A DNA stretch of 64,000 nucleotides from Ohtaekwangia sp. (lineage in GTDB: Bacteria > Bacteroidota > Bacteroidia > Cytophagales > Cyclobacteriaceae): assembly GCA_021155195.1 (NCBI GenBank), contig JAJNPV010000017.1, forward strand, positions 1-64,000. The letters are read 5' to 3'. Each line of letters opens with the position of its first letter. Within the stretch, counting starts at the first letter, position 1. Positions 36,344 to 45,058 of the stretch are shown here, piece after piece. The notes under the pieces are model-generated. The model saw only the letters and a list, made by a program, of their open reading frames with translations. It searched no databases and was not told the DNA's origin. The translations under genes and the position numbers were made by a program.

Positions 36344-36361
36344 TCGAAACTATTTAATAAA

Positions 36362-38023
36362 TCAACATAGATAAATACAAGCCTCCCATGGACGCAGATC
36401 CTTCATATTTTTTCTTTCAGGATAATTGCCCATCAACCGAGTAGTCAAATATGAAATTGCTTCCTTGGGTAAGTTAGTAACCTCATTAGAAAAATTAAGA
36501 AGAATCAACAATTTTTCTTGCTCATCCTCCCGGAAAAAAATGAAAAGATTATGAGCTTCAGTTTCCACAGGCTTATACTTTCCATAGGTTAATAATTGAT
36601 GCTCCTTTCGAAGCTTCACTACAGATCGAAAGTAATTGAGTATGGAATCGGGGGCATCTTGTTGGGAATTTACGTTGATAAAGGATTGATTAGGGTTAAT
36701 TTGCATCCAGGGGCTACCGGTGGTGAAGCCAGCTTGAGCTGAGGCTGTCCACTGAAAGGGAGTTCTTGCATTATCCCGACCAGCATAATTAGCCACTTTA
36801 AGAAATTCTGATTCTTCAACATTACGCTTCTTAGCTTCCAACCAACCATTCTTTGTTTCAATATCCTGAGATTCACTCACCGATTTTAATGTAATGTTAG
36901 TCATCCCAATTTCATCGCCCATAAAAACAAAGGGCGTTCCTGGCATGGAAAGCATCAGCGTGAACAAAAGTTTTGAAGACTCGCTCAAATAGTCTGTATC
37001 GTTTCCCCACCTTGAAACCATGCGCGGAAAATCATGATTCCCCAAGAATACACTACCCCATCCGCGATCTTTAAACGTTTCATTCCATTGTTTAAAAATC
37101 GATTTGAAATCTTTCATTGTCCACGGTACCGGGTCAAAGCGGCCACCCGGACCTTGATCGAGATACATATGACCAAAATGAAAAATCATATCGAGCCCCT
37201 CTCGCTCTGCTAAGTACTCAAGCGCATTTTCATGGGTTATCCCAGGTCCCTCCCCAACCGTCATTACCTCGTAGTGACTCCACACTTTTTCGTTAGCCTC
37301 TTTAATGAACTCTTTTAATCGGGGACCATTGGCATACTTTATCCGTATTGTTTCATTAAAATCTAACGTAGGCGTATCCGAAAAATCGATTGGTTTCGAG
37401 ATTGCAGATATAACGTCAAGTCGAAGCCCATCAACTCCTTTATCCAGCCAAAACTTCATTAGCTGATGAAGTTCGTTTCGCAGTACAGGATTCTCCCAGT
37501 TTAAATCGGGTTGCTTTTTAGAAAAAAGGTGCAGATAATATTCACCTGTTACTTCATCCCATTGCCAGGCACTACCGCCAAAGAAAGAAGGCCAATTGTT
37601 TGGCGGTGAACCTTCGATTCCAGGTTTCCAAAAGTAATAATCCCGAAAAGGATTTTCTTTTGACTTTTTTGATTCTTGAAACCAAGCGTGCTCATCCGAT
37701 GAATGATTAAGAACTAAGTCCATAATCAACTTTAGCTTGCGCTGATGAAGACCATCAAGCAGATCTTCAAAGTCGCGCATGGTTCCAAATTCGGGCTGAA
37801 CAGAATAGTAATCACTAATGTCATACCCACCATCATCATTTGGTGATTTAAAAATTGGATTAAGCCAAACCGCATCTACTCCTAAACTTTGTATATAATC
37901 AAGTTTTTCAATAATGCCACGAAGGTCTCCTACTCCATCACCATTTCCATCTTTGAAGCTTCTGGGATAGATTTGATAGACCACCGCTTCTTTCCACCAA
38001 GCGCGATCTCTCTTATTCGACAT
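36362..38023 (-). CDS. GH13 alpha-glucosidase (oligo-1,6-glucosidase-like)
   Basis: 553 residues. Catalytic triad of GH13: nucleophile Asp203 in GLRLDVISA, acid Glu258 in TVGEGPG, Asp331 in LGNHDFPR. The domain-B signature QPDLNW (171-176) is that of the oligo-1,6-glucosidase subfamily, and Val after the nucleophile favours alpha-1,6 over alpha-1,4 bonds in characterised relatives. No signal peptide, so it acts on imported oligosaccharides or small glucosides in the cytoplasm. It overlaps the DUF3179 gene by 11 bp and precedes the ROK kinase by 18 bp. Confidence 0.95.
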   Translation of the reverse strand: MSNKRDRAWWKEAVVYQIYPRSFKDGNGDGVGDLRGIIEKLDYIQSLGVDAVWLNPIFKSPNDDGGYDISDYYSVQPEFGTMRDFEDLLDGLHQRKLKLIMDLVLNHSSDEHAWFQESKKSKENPFRDYYFWKPGIEGSPPNNWPSFFGGSAWQWDEVTGEYYLHLFSKKQPDLNWENPVLRNELHQLMKFWLDKGVDGLRLDVISAISKPIDFSDTPTLDFNETIRIKYANGPRLKEFIKEANEKVWSHYEVMTVGEGPGITHENALEYLAEREGLDMIFHFGHMYLDQGPGGRFDPVPWTMKDFKSIFKQWNETFKDRGWGSVFLGNHDFPRMVSRWGNDTDYLSESSKLLFTLMLSMPGTPFVFMGDEIGMTNITLKSVSESQDIETKNGWLEAKKRNVEESEFLKVANYAGRDNARTPFQWTASAQAGFTTGSPWMQINPNQSFINVNSQQDAPDSILNYFRSVVKLRKEHQLLTYGKYKPVETEAHNLFIFFREDEQEKLLILLNFSNEVTNLPKEAISYLTTRLMGNYPERKNMKDLRPWEACIYLC

Positions 38024-39203
38024 GATATTGCGTAGTGTTTGGATGAAAGGTTTTCCAGGAGTGCCAAAACTCCTGATACGATTGGATGGATGCTAACGTA
38101 GCGTTTTTATGTACACCCTCCACACATTTTCCATTCCAGTCCCATACCGATTTTGTCTGGGTATCTATGAGGGTATTTAAACTGTCTACAAACAGAAATT
38201 TTAATGTATCGTTACCCACCATTCGGTTCCAAACATGAAAGGAGGCTGAATCATTTTGCAGCACAACCACCAAGGGTATTCCATTCAAATCATCATTGAT
38301 CGTGCGTTTGCTTTCTAAATCGTTCCAATCATACGCTCTTGCATCTCTCCCCAGCGACACACCCACCACCCATGATTTATTTTGCCACGAAAGAGAATCG
38401 GTGCCCTCTAATGAACCTTCGATCTTTCCTTCATCATATTTATCAAGTCCCGCATACTGATCCGTAAATTTTACATCAGGTTGCATAATTAACGAGTTTG
38501 GATAACGACTTAACCAGGCAGCCAGGGTCATTTGTTCGGATGGAATTTCAGGCAAAATTTCCCCTTTCTTAGATCCCACAATTGCTTCACCATTAACCTG
38601 GCGCCACCAACTTTTTGTACGGCTGTCTTCAAACATAGCATTGAAATGATCCATACCCACTAATCGAAATGTTTCAGGTTGACCACTAACCTCAGGTTTA
38701 AAAACGCGACCCGTTCTGCACACAGTGCAGTATGTAACCATTACTTGCTGACCACCTATGGTATCGCGCACTTGATGATGGTAGCCTATAATTTCTATAG
38801 GATATGCTTTTGCTTCGCCATTTATAACGACCCCCAACACAAGGCTGTTATCAGGTACTTTATTGTTTGCCGAGGAAACAAGAATTTTATTTTCGGGTTG
38901 ATAAAACATCTTATCAGCCAAAAATCGAAAGTTGAAAGCATAAACCACCATGAGCCAAAAAAACATCAACATAATAGCAGTCCATCTAATGGTTGCTTTA
39001 GAATTGGCTATTAATTGGAAAGCCGGATAGGCAATGAGAGCAATACCAAATAATCGAAACCAAACAAGATATTGATCAAGAAAGTAAGCAAATTCAATGG
39101 TTTCTTTTTCCTGGCTTCCCGGAAATGGCATGATGTAATAAACCCGGGCTATCTCTAAGACTATTAAAAAAAATATTCCGAACAAGAACAAAAAATACTT
39201 CAT
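38013..39203 (-). CDS. DUF3179 membrane-anchored protein
   Basis: 396 residues. Three hydrophobic helices at the N-terminus (about 2-22, 45-63, 73-91) then a large extracytoplasmic DUF3179 domain. Hallmarks are VTYCTVCRTGRVF with a CxxC pair and the SWWRQVNGEAIVGSKKG segment. The function of DUF3179 is not established. It is embedded between glpD (14 bp) and the GH13 gene (11-bp overlap), so it is cotranscribed with the sugar/glycerol pathway. The cysteine pair could hold a metal or be redox active, but this is a guess. Confidence 0.9.
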   Translation of the reverse strand: MKYFLFLFGIFFLIVLEIARVYYIMPFPGSQEKETIEFAYFLDQYLVWFRLFGIALIAYPAFQLIANSKATIRWTAIMLMFFWLMVVYAFNFRFLADKMFYQPENKILVSSANNKVPDNSLVLGVVINGEAKAYPIEIIGYHHQVRDTIGGQQVMVTYCTVCRTGRVFKPEVSGQPETFRLVGMDHFNAMFEDSRTKSWWRQVNGEAIVGSKKGEILPEIPSEQMTLAAWLSRYPNSLIMQPDVKFTDQYAGLDKYDEGKIEGSLEGTDSLSWQNKSWVVGVSLGRDARAYDWNDLESKRTINDDLNGIPLVVVLQNDSASFHVWNRMVGNDTLKFLFVDSLNTLIDTQTKSVWDWNGKCVEGVHKNATLASIQSYQEFWHSWKTFHPNTTQYHVE

Positions 39204-39217
39204 ACAATCAATACAAT

Positions 39218-40840
39218 CTAAAATTGATAAGCTAAATGAATTGACTTCTCCAATTCTGTTTTCTCCTTTTGAAGAGTTTGATTTGTCCAGTTGAAATGAG
39301 AACCAAAGTCTTCTATTATTGGATTCAGGACAGATTCCATTAAAGGCCTGTTAAAATAAAGCATTCCTGTTCTTCTAATGAAGAAATCTGAGGGGCTAAC
39401 TACCATTTCATGAGTCAAACAAAACCAGAGTTCAGCCTTTATCAACTCCACTTCATTAACAGGGGCTGGGCTTTGATGCAAGCGGGCCAAAATCAAATCG
39501 GTTTGTTTACCATAATTATTAACCAAGTATGCGGCCCGATGTGAAAGTCCTACTTCTTTTAGATTCTCAGCAGTGCGAATAATATATTCTTTTACCTGAT
39601 TGTAATTCTTAAAATCAGAACCAACAAAAGGTATGTTTTCTGTTTGGCACGGACTTTCAACTTCATCAAAATACTTTTCGATCACCAGATCAACCACTCG
39701 TTCAGCCATCTTTCGATAGCCGGTAAGTTTACCACCTGCTATAGAAATGAGTCCTGTGTCTGATTCAAAAATTTCATCCTTACGGGAAAGTTCTGAAGCC
39801 GATTTGCCATCTTCATGAATGAGTGGCCTCAATCCAGCCCAACTTGATTCAATGTCAGTTAACGCGAGATTTACTTCCGGAAAAGTTCTGTTCACAGCTC
39901 GCACTAAATATTCTGCATCATCTTTGGAAGTATATACCTCATCAATGCTTCCTTGATAATTTGTGTCAGTGGTTCCTACGTAGGTGATCTCACCGCGGGG
40001 AATTGCAAAAATCATTCGACCATCTTCCACATCAAAATAAATGGCTTGCTTTACAGGAAATTTAGTTCGAGGTATTACGAGATGAACTCCCTTAGTTAAA
40101 TGAAGTCGCTTTCCCTTTTTAGAATGATTGATCGTTCTTAACTCATCAACCCATGGCCCTGCTGCGCTCACAACTACTTTTGCTTTAACAGAAAAGGAAA
40201 GATCAGCAACATGATCTTTTACCTTTGCCCCTGTTATCTTGTCCTCTTGATAATGGAATTCTTCTACCTGGCAATAATTAACGACACACGCTCCATACTG
40301 CGCGGCCGTTTTTATTAACTCGATGGTAAGTCGGGCATCATCAGTTCTGTACTCGGCATAAATTGCTCCACCCTTTACATCTTCCGGCTTGAGCAGGGGC
40401 TCTTGTTTTAAGGTTTGATTCCGGGTAAGCATTCTGCGTTGATCTTCAGGCTTCACTCCTGCCAACCAATCATACAATTTCAACCCAATGGAAGTAAGTA
40501 AACTTCCGAAGCCTCTTTTTTCATAAAGCGGGAGTAACATTTTTTCGGGCACCACAAGATGTGGAGCTAGTTTGTGCACCACGGCTCGTTCGCTACCTAC
40601 CTCTTTTACCAATCCAAACTCTAATTGTTTTAGGTAACGAAGACCTCCATGAATTAATTTTGTGGAACGACTGCTTGTGCCAAAGGCAAAATCATTTTTC
40701 TCCACCAAGGCAACATTCAATCCGCGCGAAGCGGCATCCAATGCAATACCAGCACCCGTAATTCCACCTCCAATAATCAAAAGATCAAAAGATTGAGTGC
40801 GGAGTTGGTCTATATTTTTAGTTCTGTTCAAATCAATCAA
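39218..40840 (-). CDS. glpD: Aerobic-type glycerol-3-phosphate dehydrogenase
   Basis: 540 residues. FAD-binding dinucleotide fold at the N-terminus (LLIIGGGITGAGIALDAASRG), the GlpD signature SSRSTKLIHGGLRYL, and a C-terminal cap domain (about 400-540). It oxidises glycerol 3-phosphate to dihydroxyacetone phosphate and passes electrons to quinone at the inner membrane. It begins 1 bp after the glpK stop codon, a tight pairing that shows coordinated expression with glycerol kinase. Confidence 0.97.
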   Translation of the reverse strand: MIDLNRTKNIDQLRTQSFDLLIIGGGITGAGIALDAASRGLNVALVEKNDFAFGTSSRSTKLIHGGLRYLKQLEFGLVKEVGSERAVVHKLAPHLVVPEKMLLPLYEKRGFGSLLTSIGLKLYDWLAGVKPEDQRRMLTRNQTLKQEPLLKPEDVKGGAIYAEYRTDDARLTIELIKTAAQYGACVVNYCQVEEFHYQEDKITGAKVKDHVADLSFSVKAKVVVSAAGPWVDELRTINHSKKGKRLHLTKGVHLVIPRTKFPVKQAIYFDVEDGRMIFAIPRGEITYVGTTDTNYQGSIDEVYTSKDDAEYLVRAVNRTFPEVNLALTDIESSWAGLRPLIHEDGKSASELSRKDEIFESDTGLISIAGGKLTGYRKMAERVVDLVIEKYFDEVESPCQTENIPFVGSDFKNYNQVKEYIIRTAENLKEVGLSHRAAYLVNNYGKQTDLILARLHQSPAPVNEVELIKAELWFCLTHEMVVSPSDFFIRRTGMLYFNRPLMESVLNPIIEDFGSHFNWTNQTLQKEKTELEKSIHLAYQF

Positions 40841-40841
40841 T

Positions 40842-42332
40842 TTAACTTTCTATCCAACCCATCGTGCGCTTCACTGCCTTTTGCCAGCCTTTGTATAACC
40901 GTAACCTTGTTTCTTCATTCATGTTTGGCACAAATTGTTTTTGAATCTTCCTGTTCTTTATGATACTTTCTTTCTTCCAAAGACCAATTTGAATTCCCGC
41001 AAGGTAAGCGGCACCAAGAGCTGTAGACTCAATTACTTCTGGTCGTTCCACTTCAGTGCCTAAAATATCGGCTTGAAATTGCATGAGGATGTTATTCGCG
41101 CACGCACCTCCATCCACTTTTAAACTGGCCAATTTCAGTCCGGCATCTTCCTGCATCGCATTCAGTATATCTTTTGTCTGATACGCTAATGATTCCAATG
41201 TTGCTTTAATGAGATGATCCTTTCCGGTATCGCGCGTTAGGCCAAAGATGGCGCCTCTGGCGTACATGTCCCAATAGGGAGCACCTAATCCTGCAAAGGC
41301 CGGCACCACATATACTTCATTGGAGCCCAAGGCTTTCATGGCAAAATATTCGGAGTCTTTTGATTGATCTATTAAATGTAAACTGTCACGAAGCCATTGA
41401 ACGGCTGCCCCAGCAATAAACACGCTACCTTCCAATGCGTATTCTACTTTTCCATCAAGACCCCAGGCAATGGTTGTAATCAGACCGTTTTTTGATTGCT
41501 GAATGGTTGATCCGGTATTCATTAACATAAAGCAGCCCGTGCCATAGGTGTTCTTTGCCATGCCAGGTTCAAAACAAGCCTGACCAAATAGTGCAGCTTG
41601 CTGATCACCTGCTACTCCGGCAATCGGAATTTCTATCCCCCCTACCTTCCACGTTCCAAACAAAGAGGCAGAAGGCTTTACTTCCGGTAATATTGATTTG
41701 GGGATTTGTAGTTCATTAAGCAGTGTATCATCCCATTTCAAATTCCTGATATTATACACCATGGTTCGTGATGCATTGGAGTAATCCGTTACATGCGATT
41801 TCCCATTAGTGAGTTTCCAGATCAACCACGAGTCAATGGTTCCAAAGGCCAACTCACCTTTTTCAGCTCTCGCTCTGGCTCCTTCTATCTTATCTAAAAT
41901 CCATTTTATTTTTGTTCCCGAAAAATAGGAATCTATTACAAGCCCTGTATTCTCGCGCACATAATCAGTTAAGCCCTTTGCCTTCAGTTCTTCGCAGATA
42001 GACGCTGTTCGCTTATCTTGCCAAACAATGGCATTGTAAATCGGGATTCCCGTAGTGCGATCCCAAACTACGGCAGTCTCACGTTGATTGGTAATACCAA
42101 TGGCAGCAATTGATTTATGATCAATCTTATTTTCTGCAATTACTTTTTGCAGCACTCCTACTTGTGTACTCCAGATTTCTTCAGCATCATGTTCAACCCA
42201 ACCTGGAGCAGGAAAAATCTGCTGAAACTCTTGCTGAGCAATACCTTCAATTTCGCCTTTGCTATTAAAAAGTACAGCCCTTGAACTGGTAGTTCCTTGA
42301 TCGAGTGCGATAATGTATTTGGATTGACTCAT
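40842..42332 (-). CDS. glpK: Glycerol kinase
   Basis: 496 residues, typical of the FGGY glycerol kinases (EC 2.7.1.30). N-terminal phosphate loop ALDQGTTSSRAVLF, ITNQRETAVVWDRTTG, glycerol-binding Arg-Glu pair (QRET), the catalytic GVAGDQQAALFGQ, and GALGAAYLAG-like C-terminal adenosine loop (ESTALGAAYLAG). Produces glycerol 3-phosphate for GlpD. Gene order glpF, DoxX-like, glpK, glpD with gaps of 1-19 bp. Confidence 0.98.
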   Translation of the reverse strand: MSQSKYIIALDQGTTSSRAVLFNSKGEIEGIAQQEFQQIFPAPGWVEHDAEEIWSTQVGVLQKVIAENKIDHKSIAAIGITNQRETAVVWDRTTGIPIYNAIVWQDKRTASICEELKAKGLTDYVRENTGLVIDSYFSGTKIKWILDKIEGARARAEKGELAFGTIDSWLIWKLTNGKSHVTDYSNASRTMVYNIRNLKWDDTLLNELQIPKSILPEVKPSASLFGTWKVGGIEIPIAGVAGDQQAALFGQACFEPGMAKNTYGTGCFMLMNTGSTIQQSKNGLITTIAWGLDGKVEYALEGSVFIAGAAVQWLRDSLHLIDQSKDSEYFAMKALGSNEVYVVPAFAGLGAPYWDMYARGAIFGLTRDTGKDHLIKATLESLAYQTKDILNAMQEDAGLKLASLKVDGGACANNILMQFQADILGTEVERPEVIESTALGAAYLAGIQIGLWKKESIIKNRKIQKQFVPNMNEETRLRLYKGWQKAVKRTMGWIES

Positions 42333-42344
42333 GATGGATTCTGG

Positions 42345-42803
42345 TTACTGAATTCTTGATTCGAGATGTCTTGCTTGACTATTATTATTTGTGATTAAAA
42401 TATCTAATTCAAAATATTTCTTTTTTATAAGGCTTAATGCAAACGCTGCCGCGCTTGCACTAAACACTGAATAATCAAATGCTCCCTTTATCCCAGTAGA
42501 AAAAGTCATTGATAAGCCAAATATTAAAAGAAGAAAGCCGGTTGCTTTAGCTGACAGCTCTGTCTTAAATCCTAACAAAAGAAAAATTGCCAAGAGAACT
42601 TCAGCACCGGTTGCTATCACCCCTAAAGGCAGTATGAATGAATCGGGAAACCATGGGTTTATCAGCCGTGTGTAATCAAGGAAGTTTTTCCAATTTCCCC
42701 AAACAGAAACTTCTTCGCGCCACAATCCAAATCTATCTGCAACAGCCGATAAGAACCCAACGGCTAGTGCAAATCTTAAAAACAATTTAATTCCCCTTTC
42801 CAT
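42345..42803 (-). CDS. DoxX-like small membrane protein
   Basis: 152 residues with four predicted membrane helices, starting with RFALAVGFLSAVADRFGLW, a pattern of the DoxX/SURF4-like family (a helix followed by a short amphipathic segment and an LxxGxxxxG-containing helix). Function unknown; family members have been linked to quinone-associated oxidoreductases. Located between glpF (19 bp) and glpK (12 bp), so cotranscribed with glycerol use. A link to GlpD electron transfer is possible but unproven. Confidence 0.75.
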   Translation of the reverse strand: MERGIKLFLRFALAVGFLSAVADRFGLWREEVSVWGNWKNFLDYTRLINPWFPDSFILPLGVIATGAEVLLAIFLLLGFKTELSAKATGFLLLIFGLSMTFSTGIKGAFDYSVFSASAAAFALSLIKKKYFELDILITNNNSQARHLESRIQ

Positions 42804-42822
42804 GAATTCAGTTTACATCACT

Positions 42823-43527
42823 CTAAAATAGAAATCCATAAAGAAGGGCACCTAACGCTCCACCGATCGTTGGTCCCACAACCGGTATCCAGGCATAACC
42901 CCAGTCTGAATTACCCTTTCCCGAAATTGGCAAAATGGCATGTGCGATACGTGGACCTAAATCACGAGCCGGATTAATGGCAAAACCTGTTGTGCCCCCC
43001 AAGCCTAAACCAATGGTCGTTATCAGCGCTCCAACTACCAGTGGTTTTAATCCCTGTGTAAACTCATTTGCCCCAATAAATAGTATTCCAAAGATGAGCA
43101 CAGCCGTTGCAACCACTTCACTAAATAAATTTGATACCGAATTTCTTATTGCTGGGGCTGTTGAGAATACGGCTAACTTTATGGCACTATCCGATGTGTT
43201 CTTCCAATGTGGATAGTAATAAAGCCAAACAAGAGCAGCACCTGCAAAAGCACCCGCTAATTGTGCTGCCATGTAACCGGATGCCATGTTCCATGCAAAA
43301 TCTCCGTTGATGGCAAGACCTATTGTTACTGCAGGATTCAAATGAGCGCCACTAAAATTACCCACTGCAAAAATTGCCATGGCAACAGCAAGGCCCCAGG
43401 CAATGCAGATGGTAAGCCAACCTGCATTTTCTGCTTTACTTCCTTTTAACAATACACCAGCCACCACTCCTTCTCCTATTAAGATGAGTAGCATGGTTCC
43501 TAAAAATTCTGCGAGGTAGGGATTCAT
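42823..43527 (-). CDS. glpF: Aquaglyceroporin (glycerol facilitator)
   Basis: 234 residues with six helices and two NPA half-helices: HLNPAVTIGLA (64-66) and INPARDLGPR (185-187). The Asp after NPAR is the marker of glycerol-conducting GlpF channels, whereas water-specific AqpZ usually has Ser there. It is shorter than E. coli GlpF. It lets glycerol cross the inner membrane by facilitated diffusion. Its gene is 10 bp from the MFS gene and upstream of glpK and glpD. Confidence 0.95.
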   Translation of the reverse strand: MNPYLAEFLGTMLLILIGEGVVAGVLLKGSKAENAGWLTICIAWGLAVAMAIFAVGNFSGAHLNPAVTIGLAINGDFAWNMASGYMAAQLAGAFAGAALVWLYYYPHWKNTSDSAIKLAVFSTAPAIRNSVSNLFSEVVATAVLIFGILFIGANEFTQGLKPLVVGALITTIGLGLGGTTGFAINPARDLGPRIAHAILPISGKGNSDWGYAWIPVVGPTIGGALGALLYGFLF

Positions 43528-43537
43528 AACATAAATT

Positions 43538-44869
43538 TTAATGAGGGGTATTAAAGCTAATGTTTTCAGATGTTACTTTTTTATCGTCAGCAATAAGCAA
43601 GGTAGCAAGAGCCGCTAGTGTCAATAACACACCAGCAAAAGCCACTGCATATCCTGCATTATTATCCAAAAATTCTCTAAGAATATAGCCAAAGGTTAGA
43701 TTTTGTAAAATCATAGGGACAACAATCATCATATTTACTATACCCATATAAACTCCGTAACGTTCTTTAGGAATGTTATTCACCACCATTAAATAAGGGA
43801 TACCCATCATGCTAGCCCAGCCTATGCCAAACCCTGTGATGGCTGGAAACAAAAGATACTTGTTTTCTATGAAGGGAAAAAAGAGAAGTCCAATTGAAGC
43901 AACCAGCAAGGCACCAAAATGAACAAGCTTTGGGGATGATTTACGAACAAACCAAACGAGAGCAAAGGCACTTAAGAAAGTTATAATATTGTACCAGCCA
44001 TTAACAAGCCCTGTCCAACTCACTGCTTTTTCGTATAACTCAACATTTGCAGGAGTTGTTTTCCAAACAGAAAGTGCAATGCTCTTCGATGAATTTTGCC
44101 AATAGCAAAACAGCCCATACCACTGAAACAAGTAAACCAACGCCAATTGCCACATCACTTTTGGCATACTGCCAATTGCTTTTGAAATTTCGATGAAGGG
44201 GCCAAAGATATTTTTTGGTGCGTTCTTTATTTCTTTTAATTCTGCATCAGTAGGAGGAATCTCGGAAGTAGTGTTCATACTCCATAAAATAGAACCAAGG
44301 GAGCATACTGCCCCAAGAAAAAAAGAAGCATATACCCAATTAGGGAGTGAGCCCGTTTTACCAATAATGATAATCGGAAAAATGAATAGGGAAACATTCG
44401 CCAGGGTTTGTCCAAAGCCTGTAAAAAAACTTTGTGCCTGAAATCCCATAGGTCGCTGCTGCTCATCCAGTTTATCTGCAACAAAGGCCCGATACGGTTC
44501 CATCGCAGTATTGTTTCCAACATCTAAAATCCAAAGTAGCCCAACCGCCATCCACAATGAACTACTGAATGGATAAAAAAACAAAGCAATACTGCAGAGC
44601 AGCGCTCCTATAAAAAAAAATGGTTTGCGCCTTCCAAACTTGGGATGCCATGTTTTGTCACTTAATGCTCCGATGATCGGTTGTACGATTAAACCTGTAA
44701 CAGGTCCTGCCAAATTAAGCAGTGGAATTTGATCGGGCTGCGCGCCCAGCATATCGTAGATAGGATTGACAGCACTTTGTTGAAGTCCAAAGCTATATTG
44801 GATTCCAAAAAATCCAACATTCATATTGATGATCTGCCAAAAGGAAAGATGCGGTTTGAAGGTAGACAT
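43538..44869 (-). CDS. MFS sugar transporter of the SLC45/glycoside-cation symporter type
   Basis: About 443 residues from the ATG at 44869; a frame reaching 44920 would add a stray hydrophobic stretch. Twelve predicted helices. NVGFFGIQYSFGLQQ in helix 1, the P-rich GPVTGLIVQPIIGALSDKTWHPKFGRRKPF loop with the DKTW and GRRKP motifs, and the second-half GWASMMGIPYLMV are typical of bacterial maltose/sucrose-type SLC45-like carriers that use a cation gradient. As first gene of the operon it is the likely importer of the alpha-glucoside consumed by the GH13 and GH65 enzymes. Confidence 0.92.
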   Translation of the reverse strand: MSTFKPHLSFWQIINMNVGFFGIQYSFGLQQSAVNPIYDMLGAQPDQIPLLNLAGPVTGLIVQPIIGALSDKTWHPKFGRRKPFFFIGALLCSIALFFYPFSSSLWMAVGLLWILDVGNNTAMEPYRAFVADKLDEQQRPMGFQAQSFFTGFGQTLANVSLFIFPIIIIGKTGSLPNWVYASFFLGAVCSLGSILWSMNTTSEIPPTDAELKEIKNAPKNIFGPFIEISKAIGSMPKVMWQLALVYLFQWYGLFCYWQNSSKSIALSVWKTTPANVELYEKAVSWTGLVNGWYNIITFLSAFALVWFVRKSSPKLVHFGALLVASIGLLFFPFIENKYLLFPAITGFGIGWASMMGIPYLMVVNNIPKERYGVYMGIVNMMIVVPMILQNLTFGYILREFLDNNAGYAVAFAGVLLTLAALATLLIADDKKVTSENISFNTPH

Positions 44870-45058
44870 TAAACAGAACCAAATACCGTGGAAGATGAAC
44901 AAAGTAAGGCAAAGTTGCAAGCGTTAAAATGAGGTATTAGAACTTATAAATTGATTTGATAGACCGCTAATCAGGGACAGTCACCAGAGAAGAAAAAATT
45001 CCCAAACGAAATCTAAAGTTTGGGTACCTTTAAATCTACTTTTCTTGATAGCCTGCAC
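44870..45058. promoter_or_regulatory. Divergent control region of the sugar/glycerol operon and receptor gene
   Basis: 189 bp between divergent genes. On the minus strand TTACTTTG (44900-44907) is one base off the -7 consensus for the operon, but no good -33 was found. TAACGCTTGC (minus strand, 44926-44917) is a weak match to the LacI-like core seen elsewhere. Near the receptor gene CCCAAAC (45001-45007) and GTTTGGG (45018-45024) form a perfect 7-bp inverted repeat with a 10-bp spacer, either an operator or a leader hairpin. No terminator or extra gene is visible. Confidence 0.4.
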
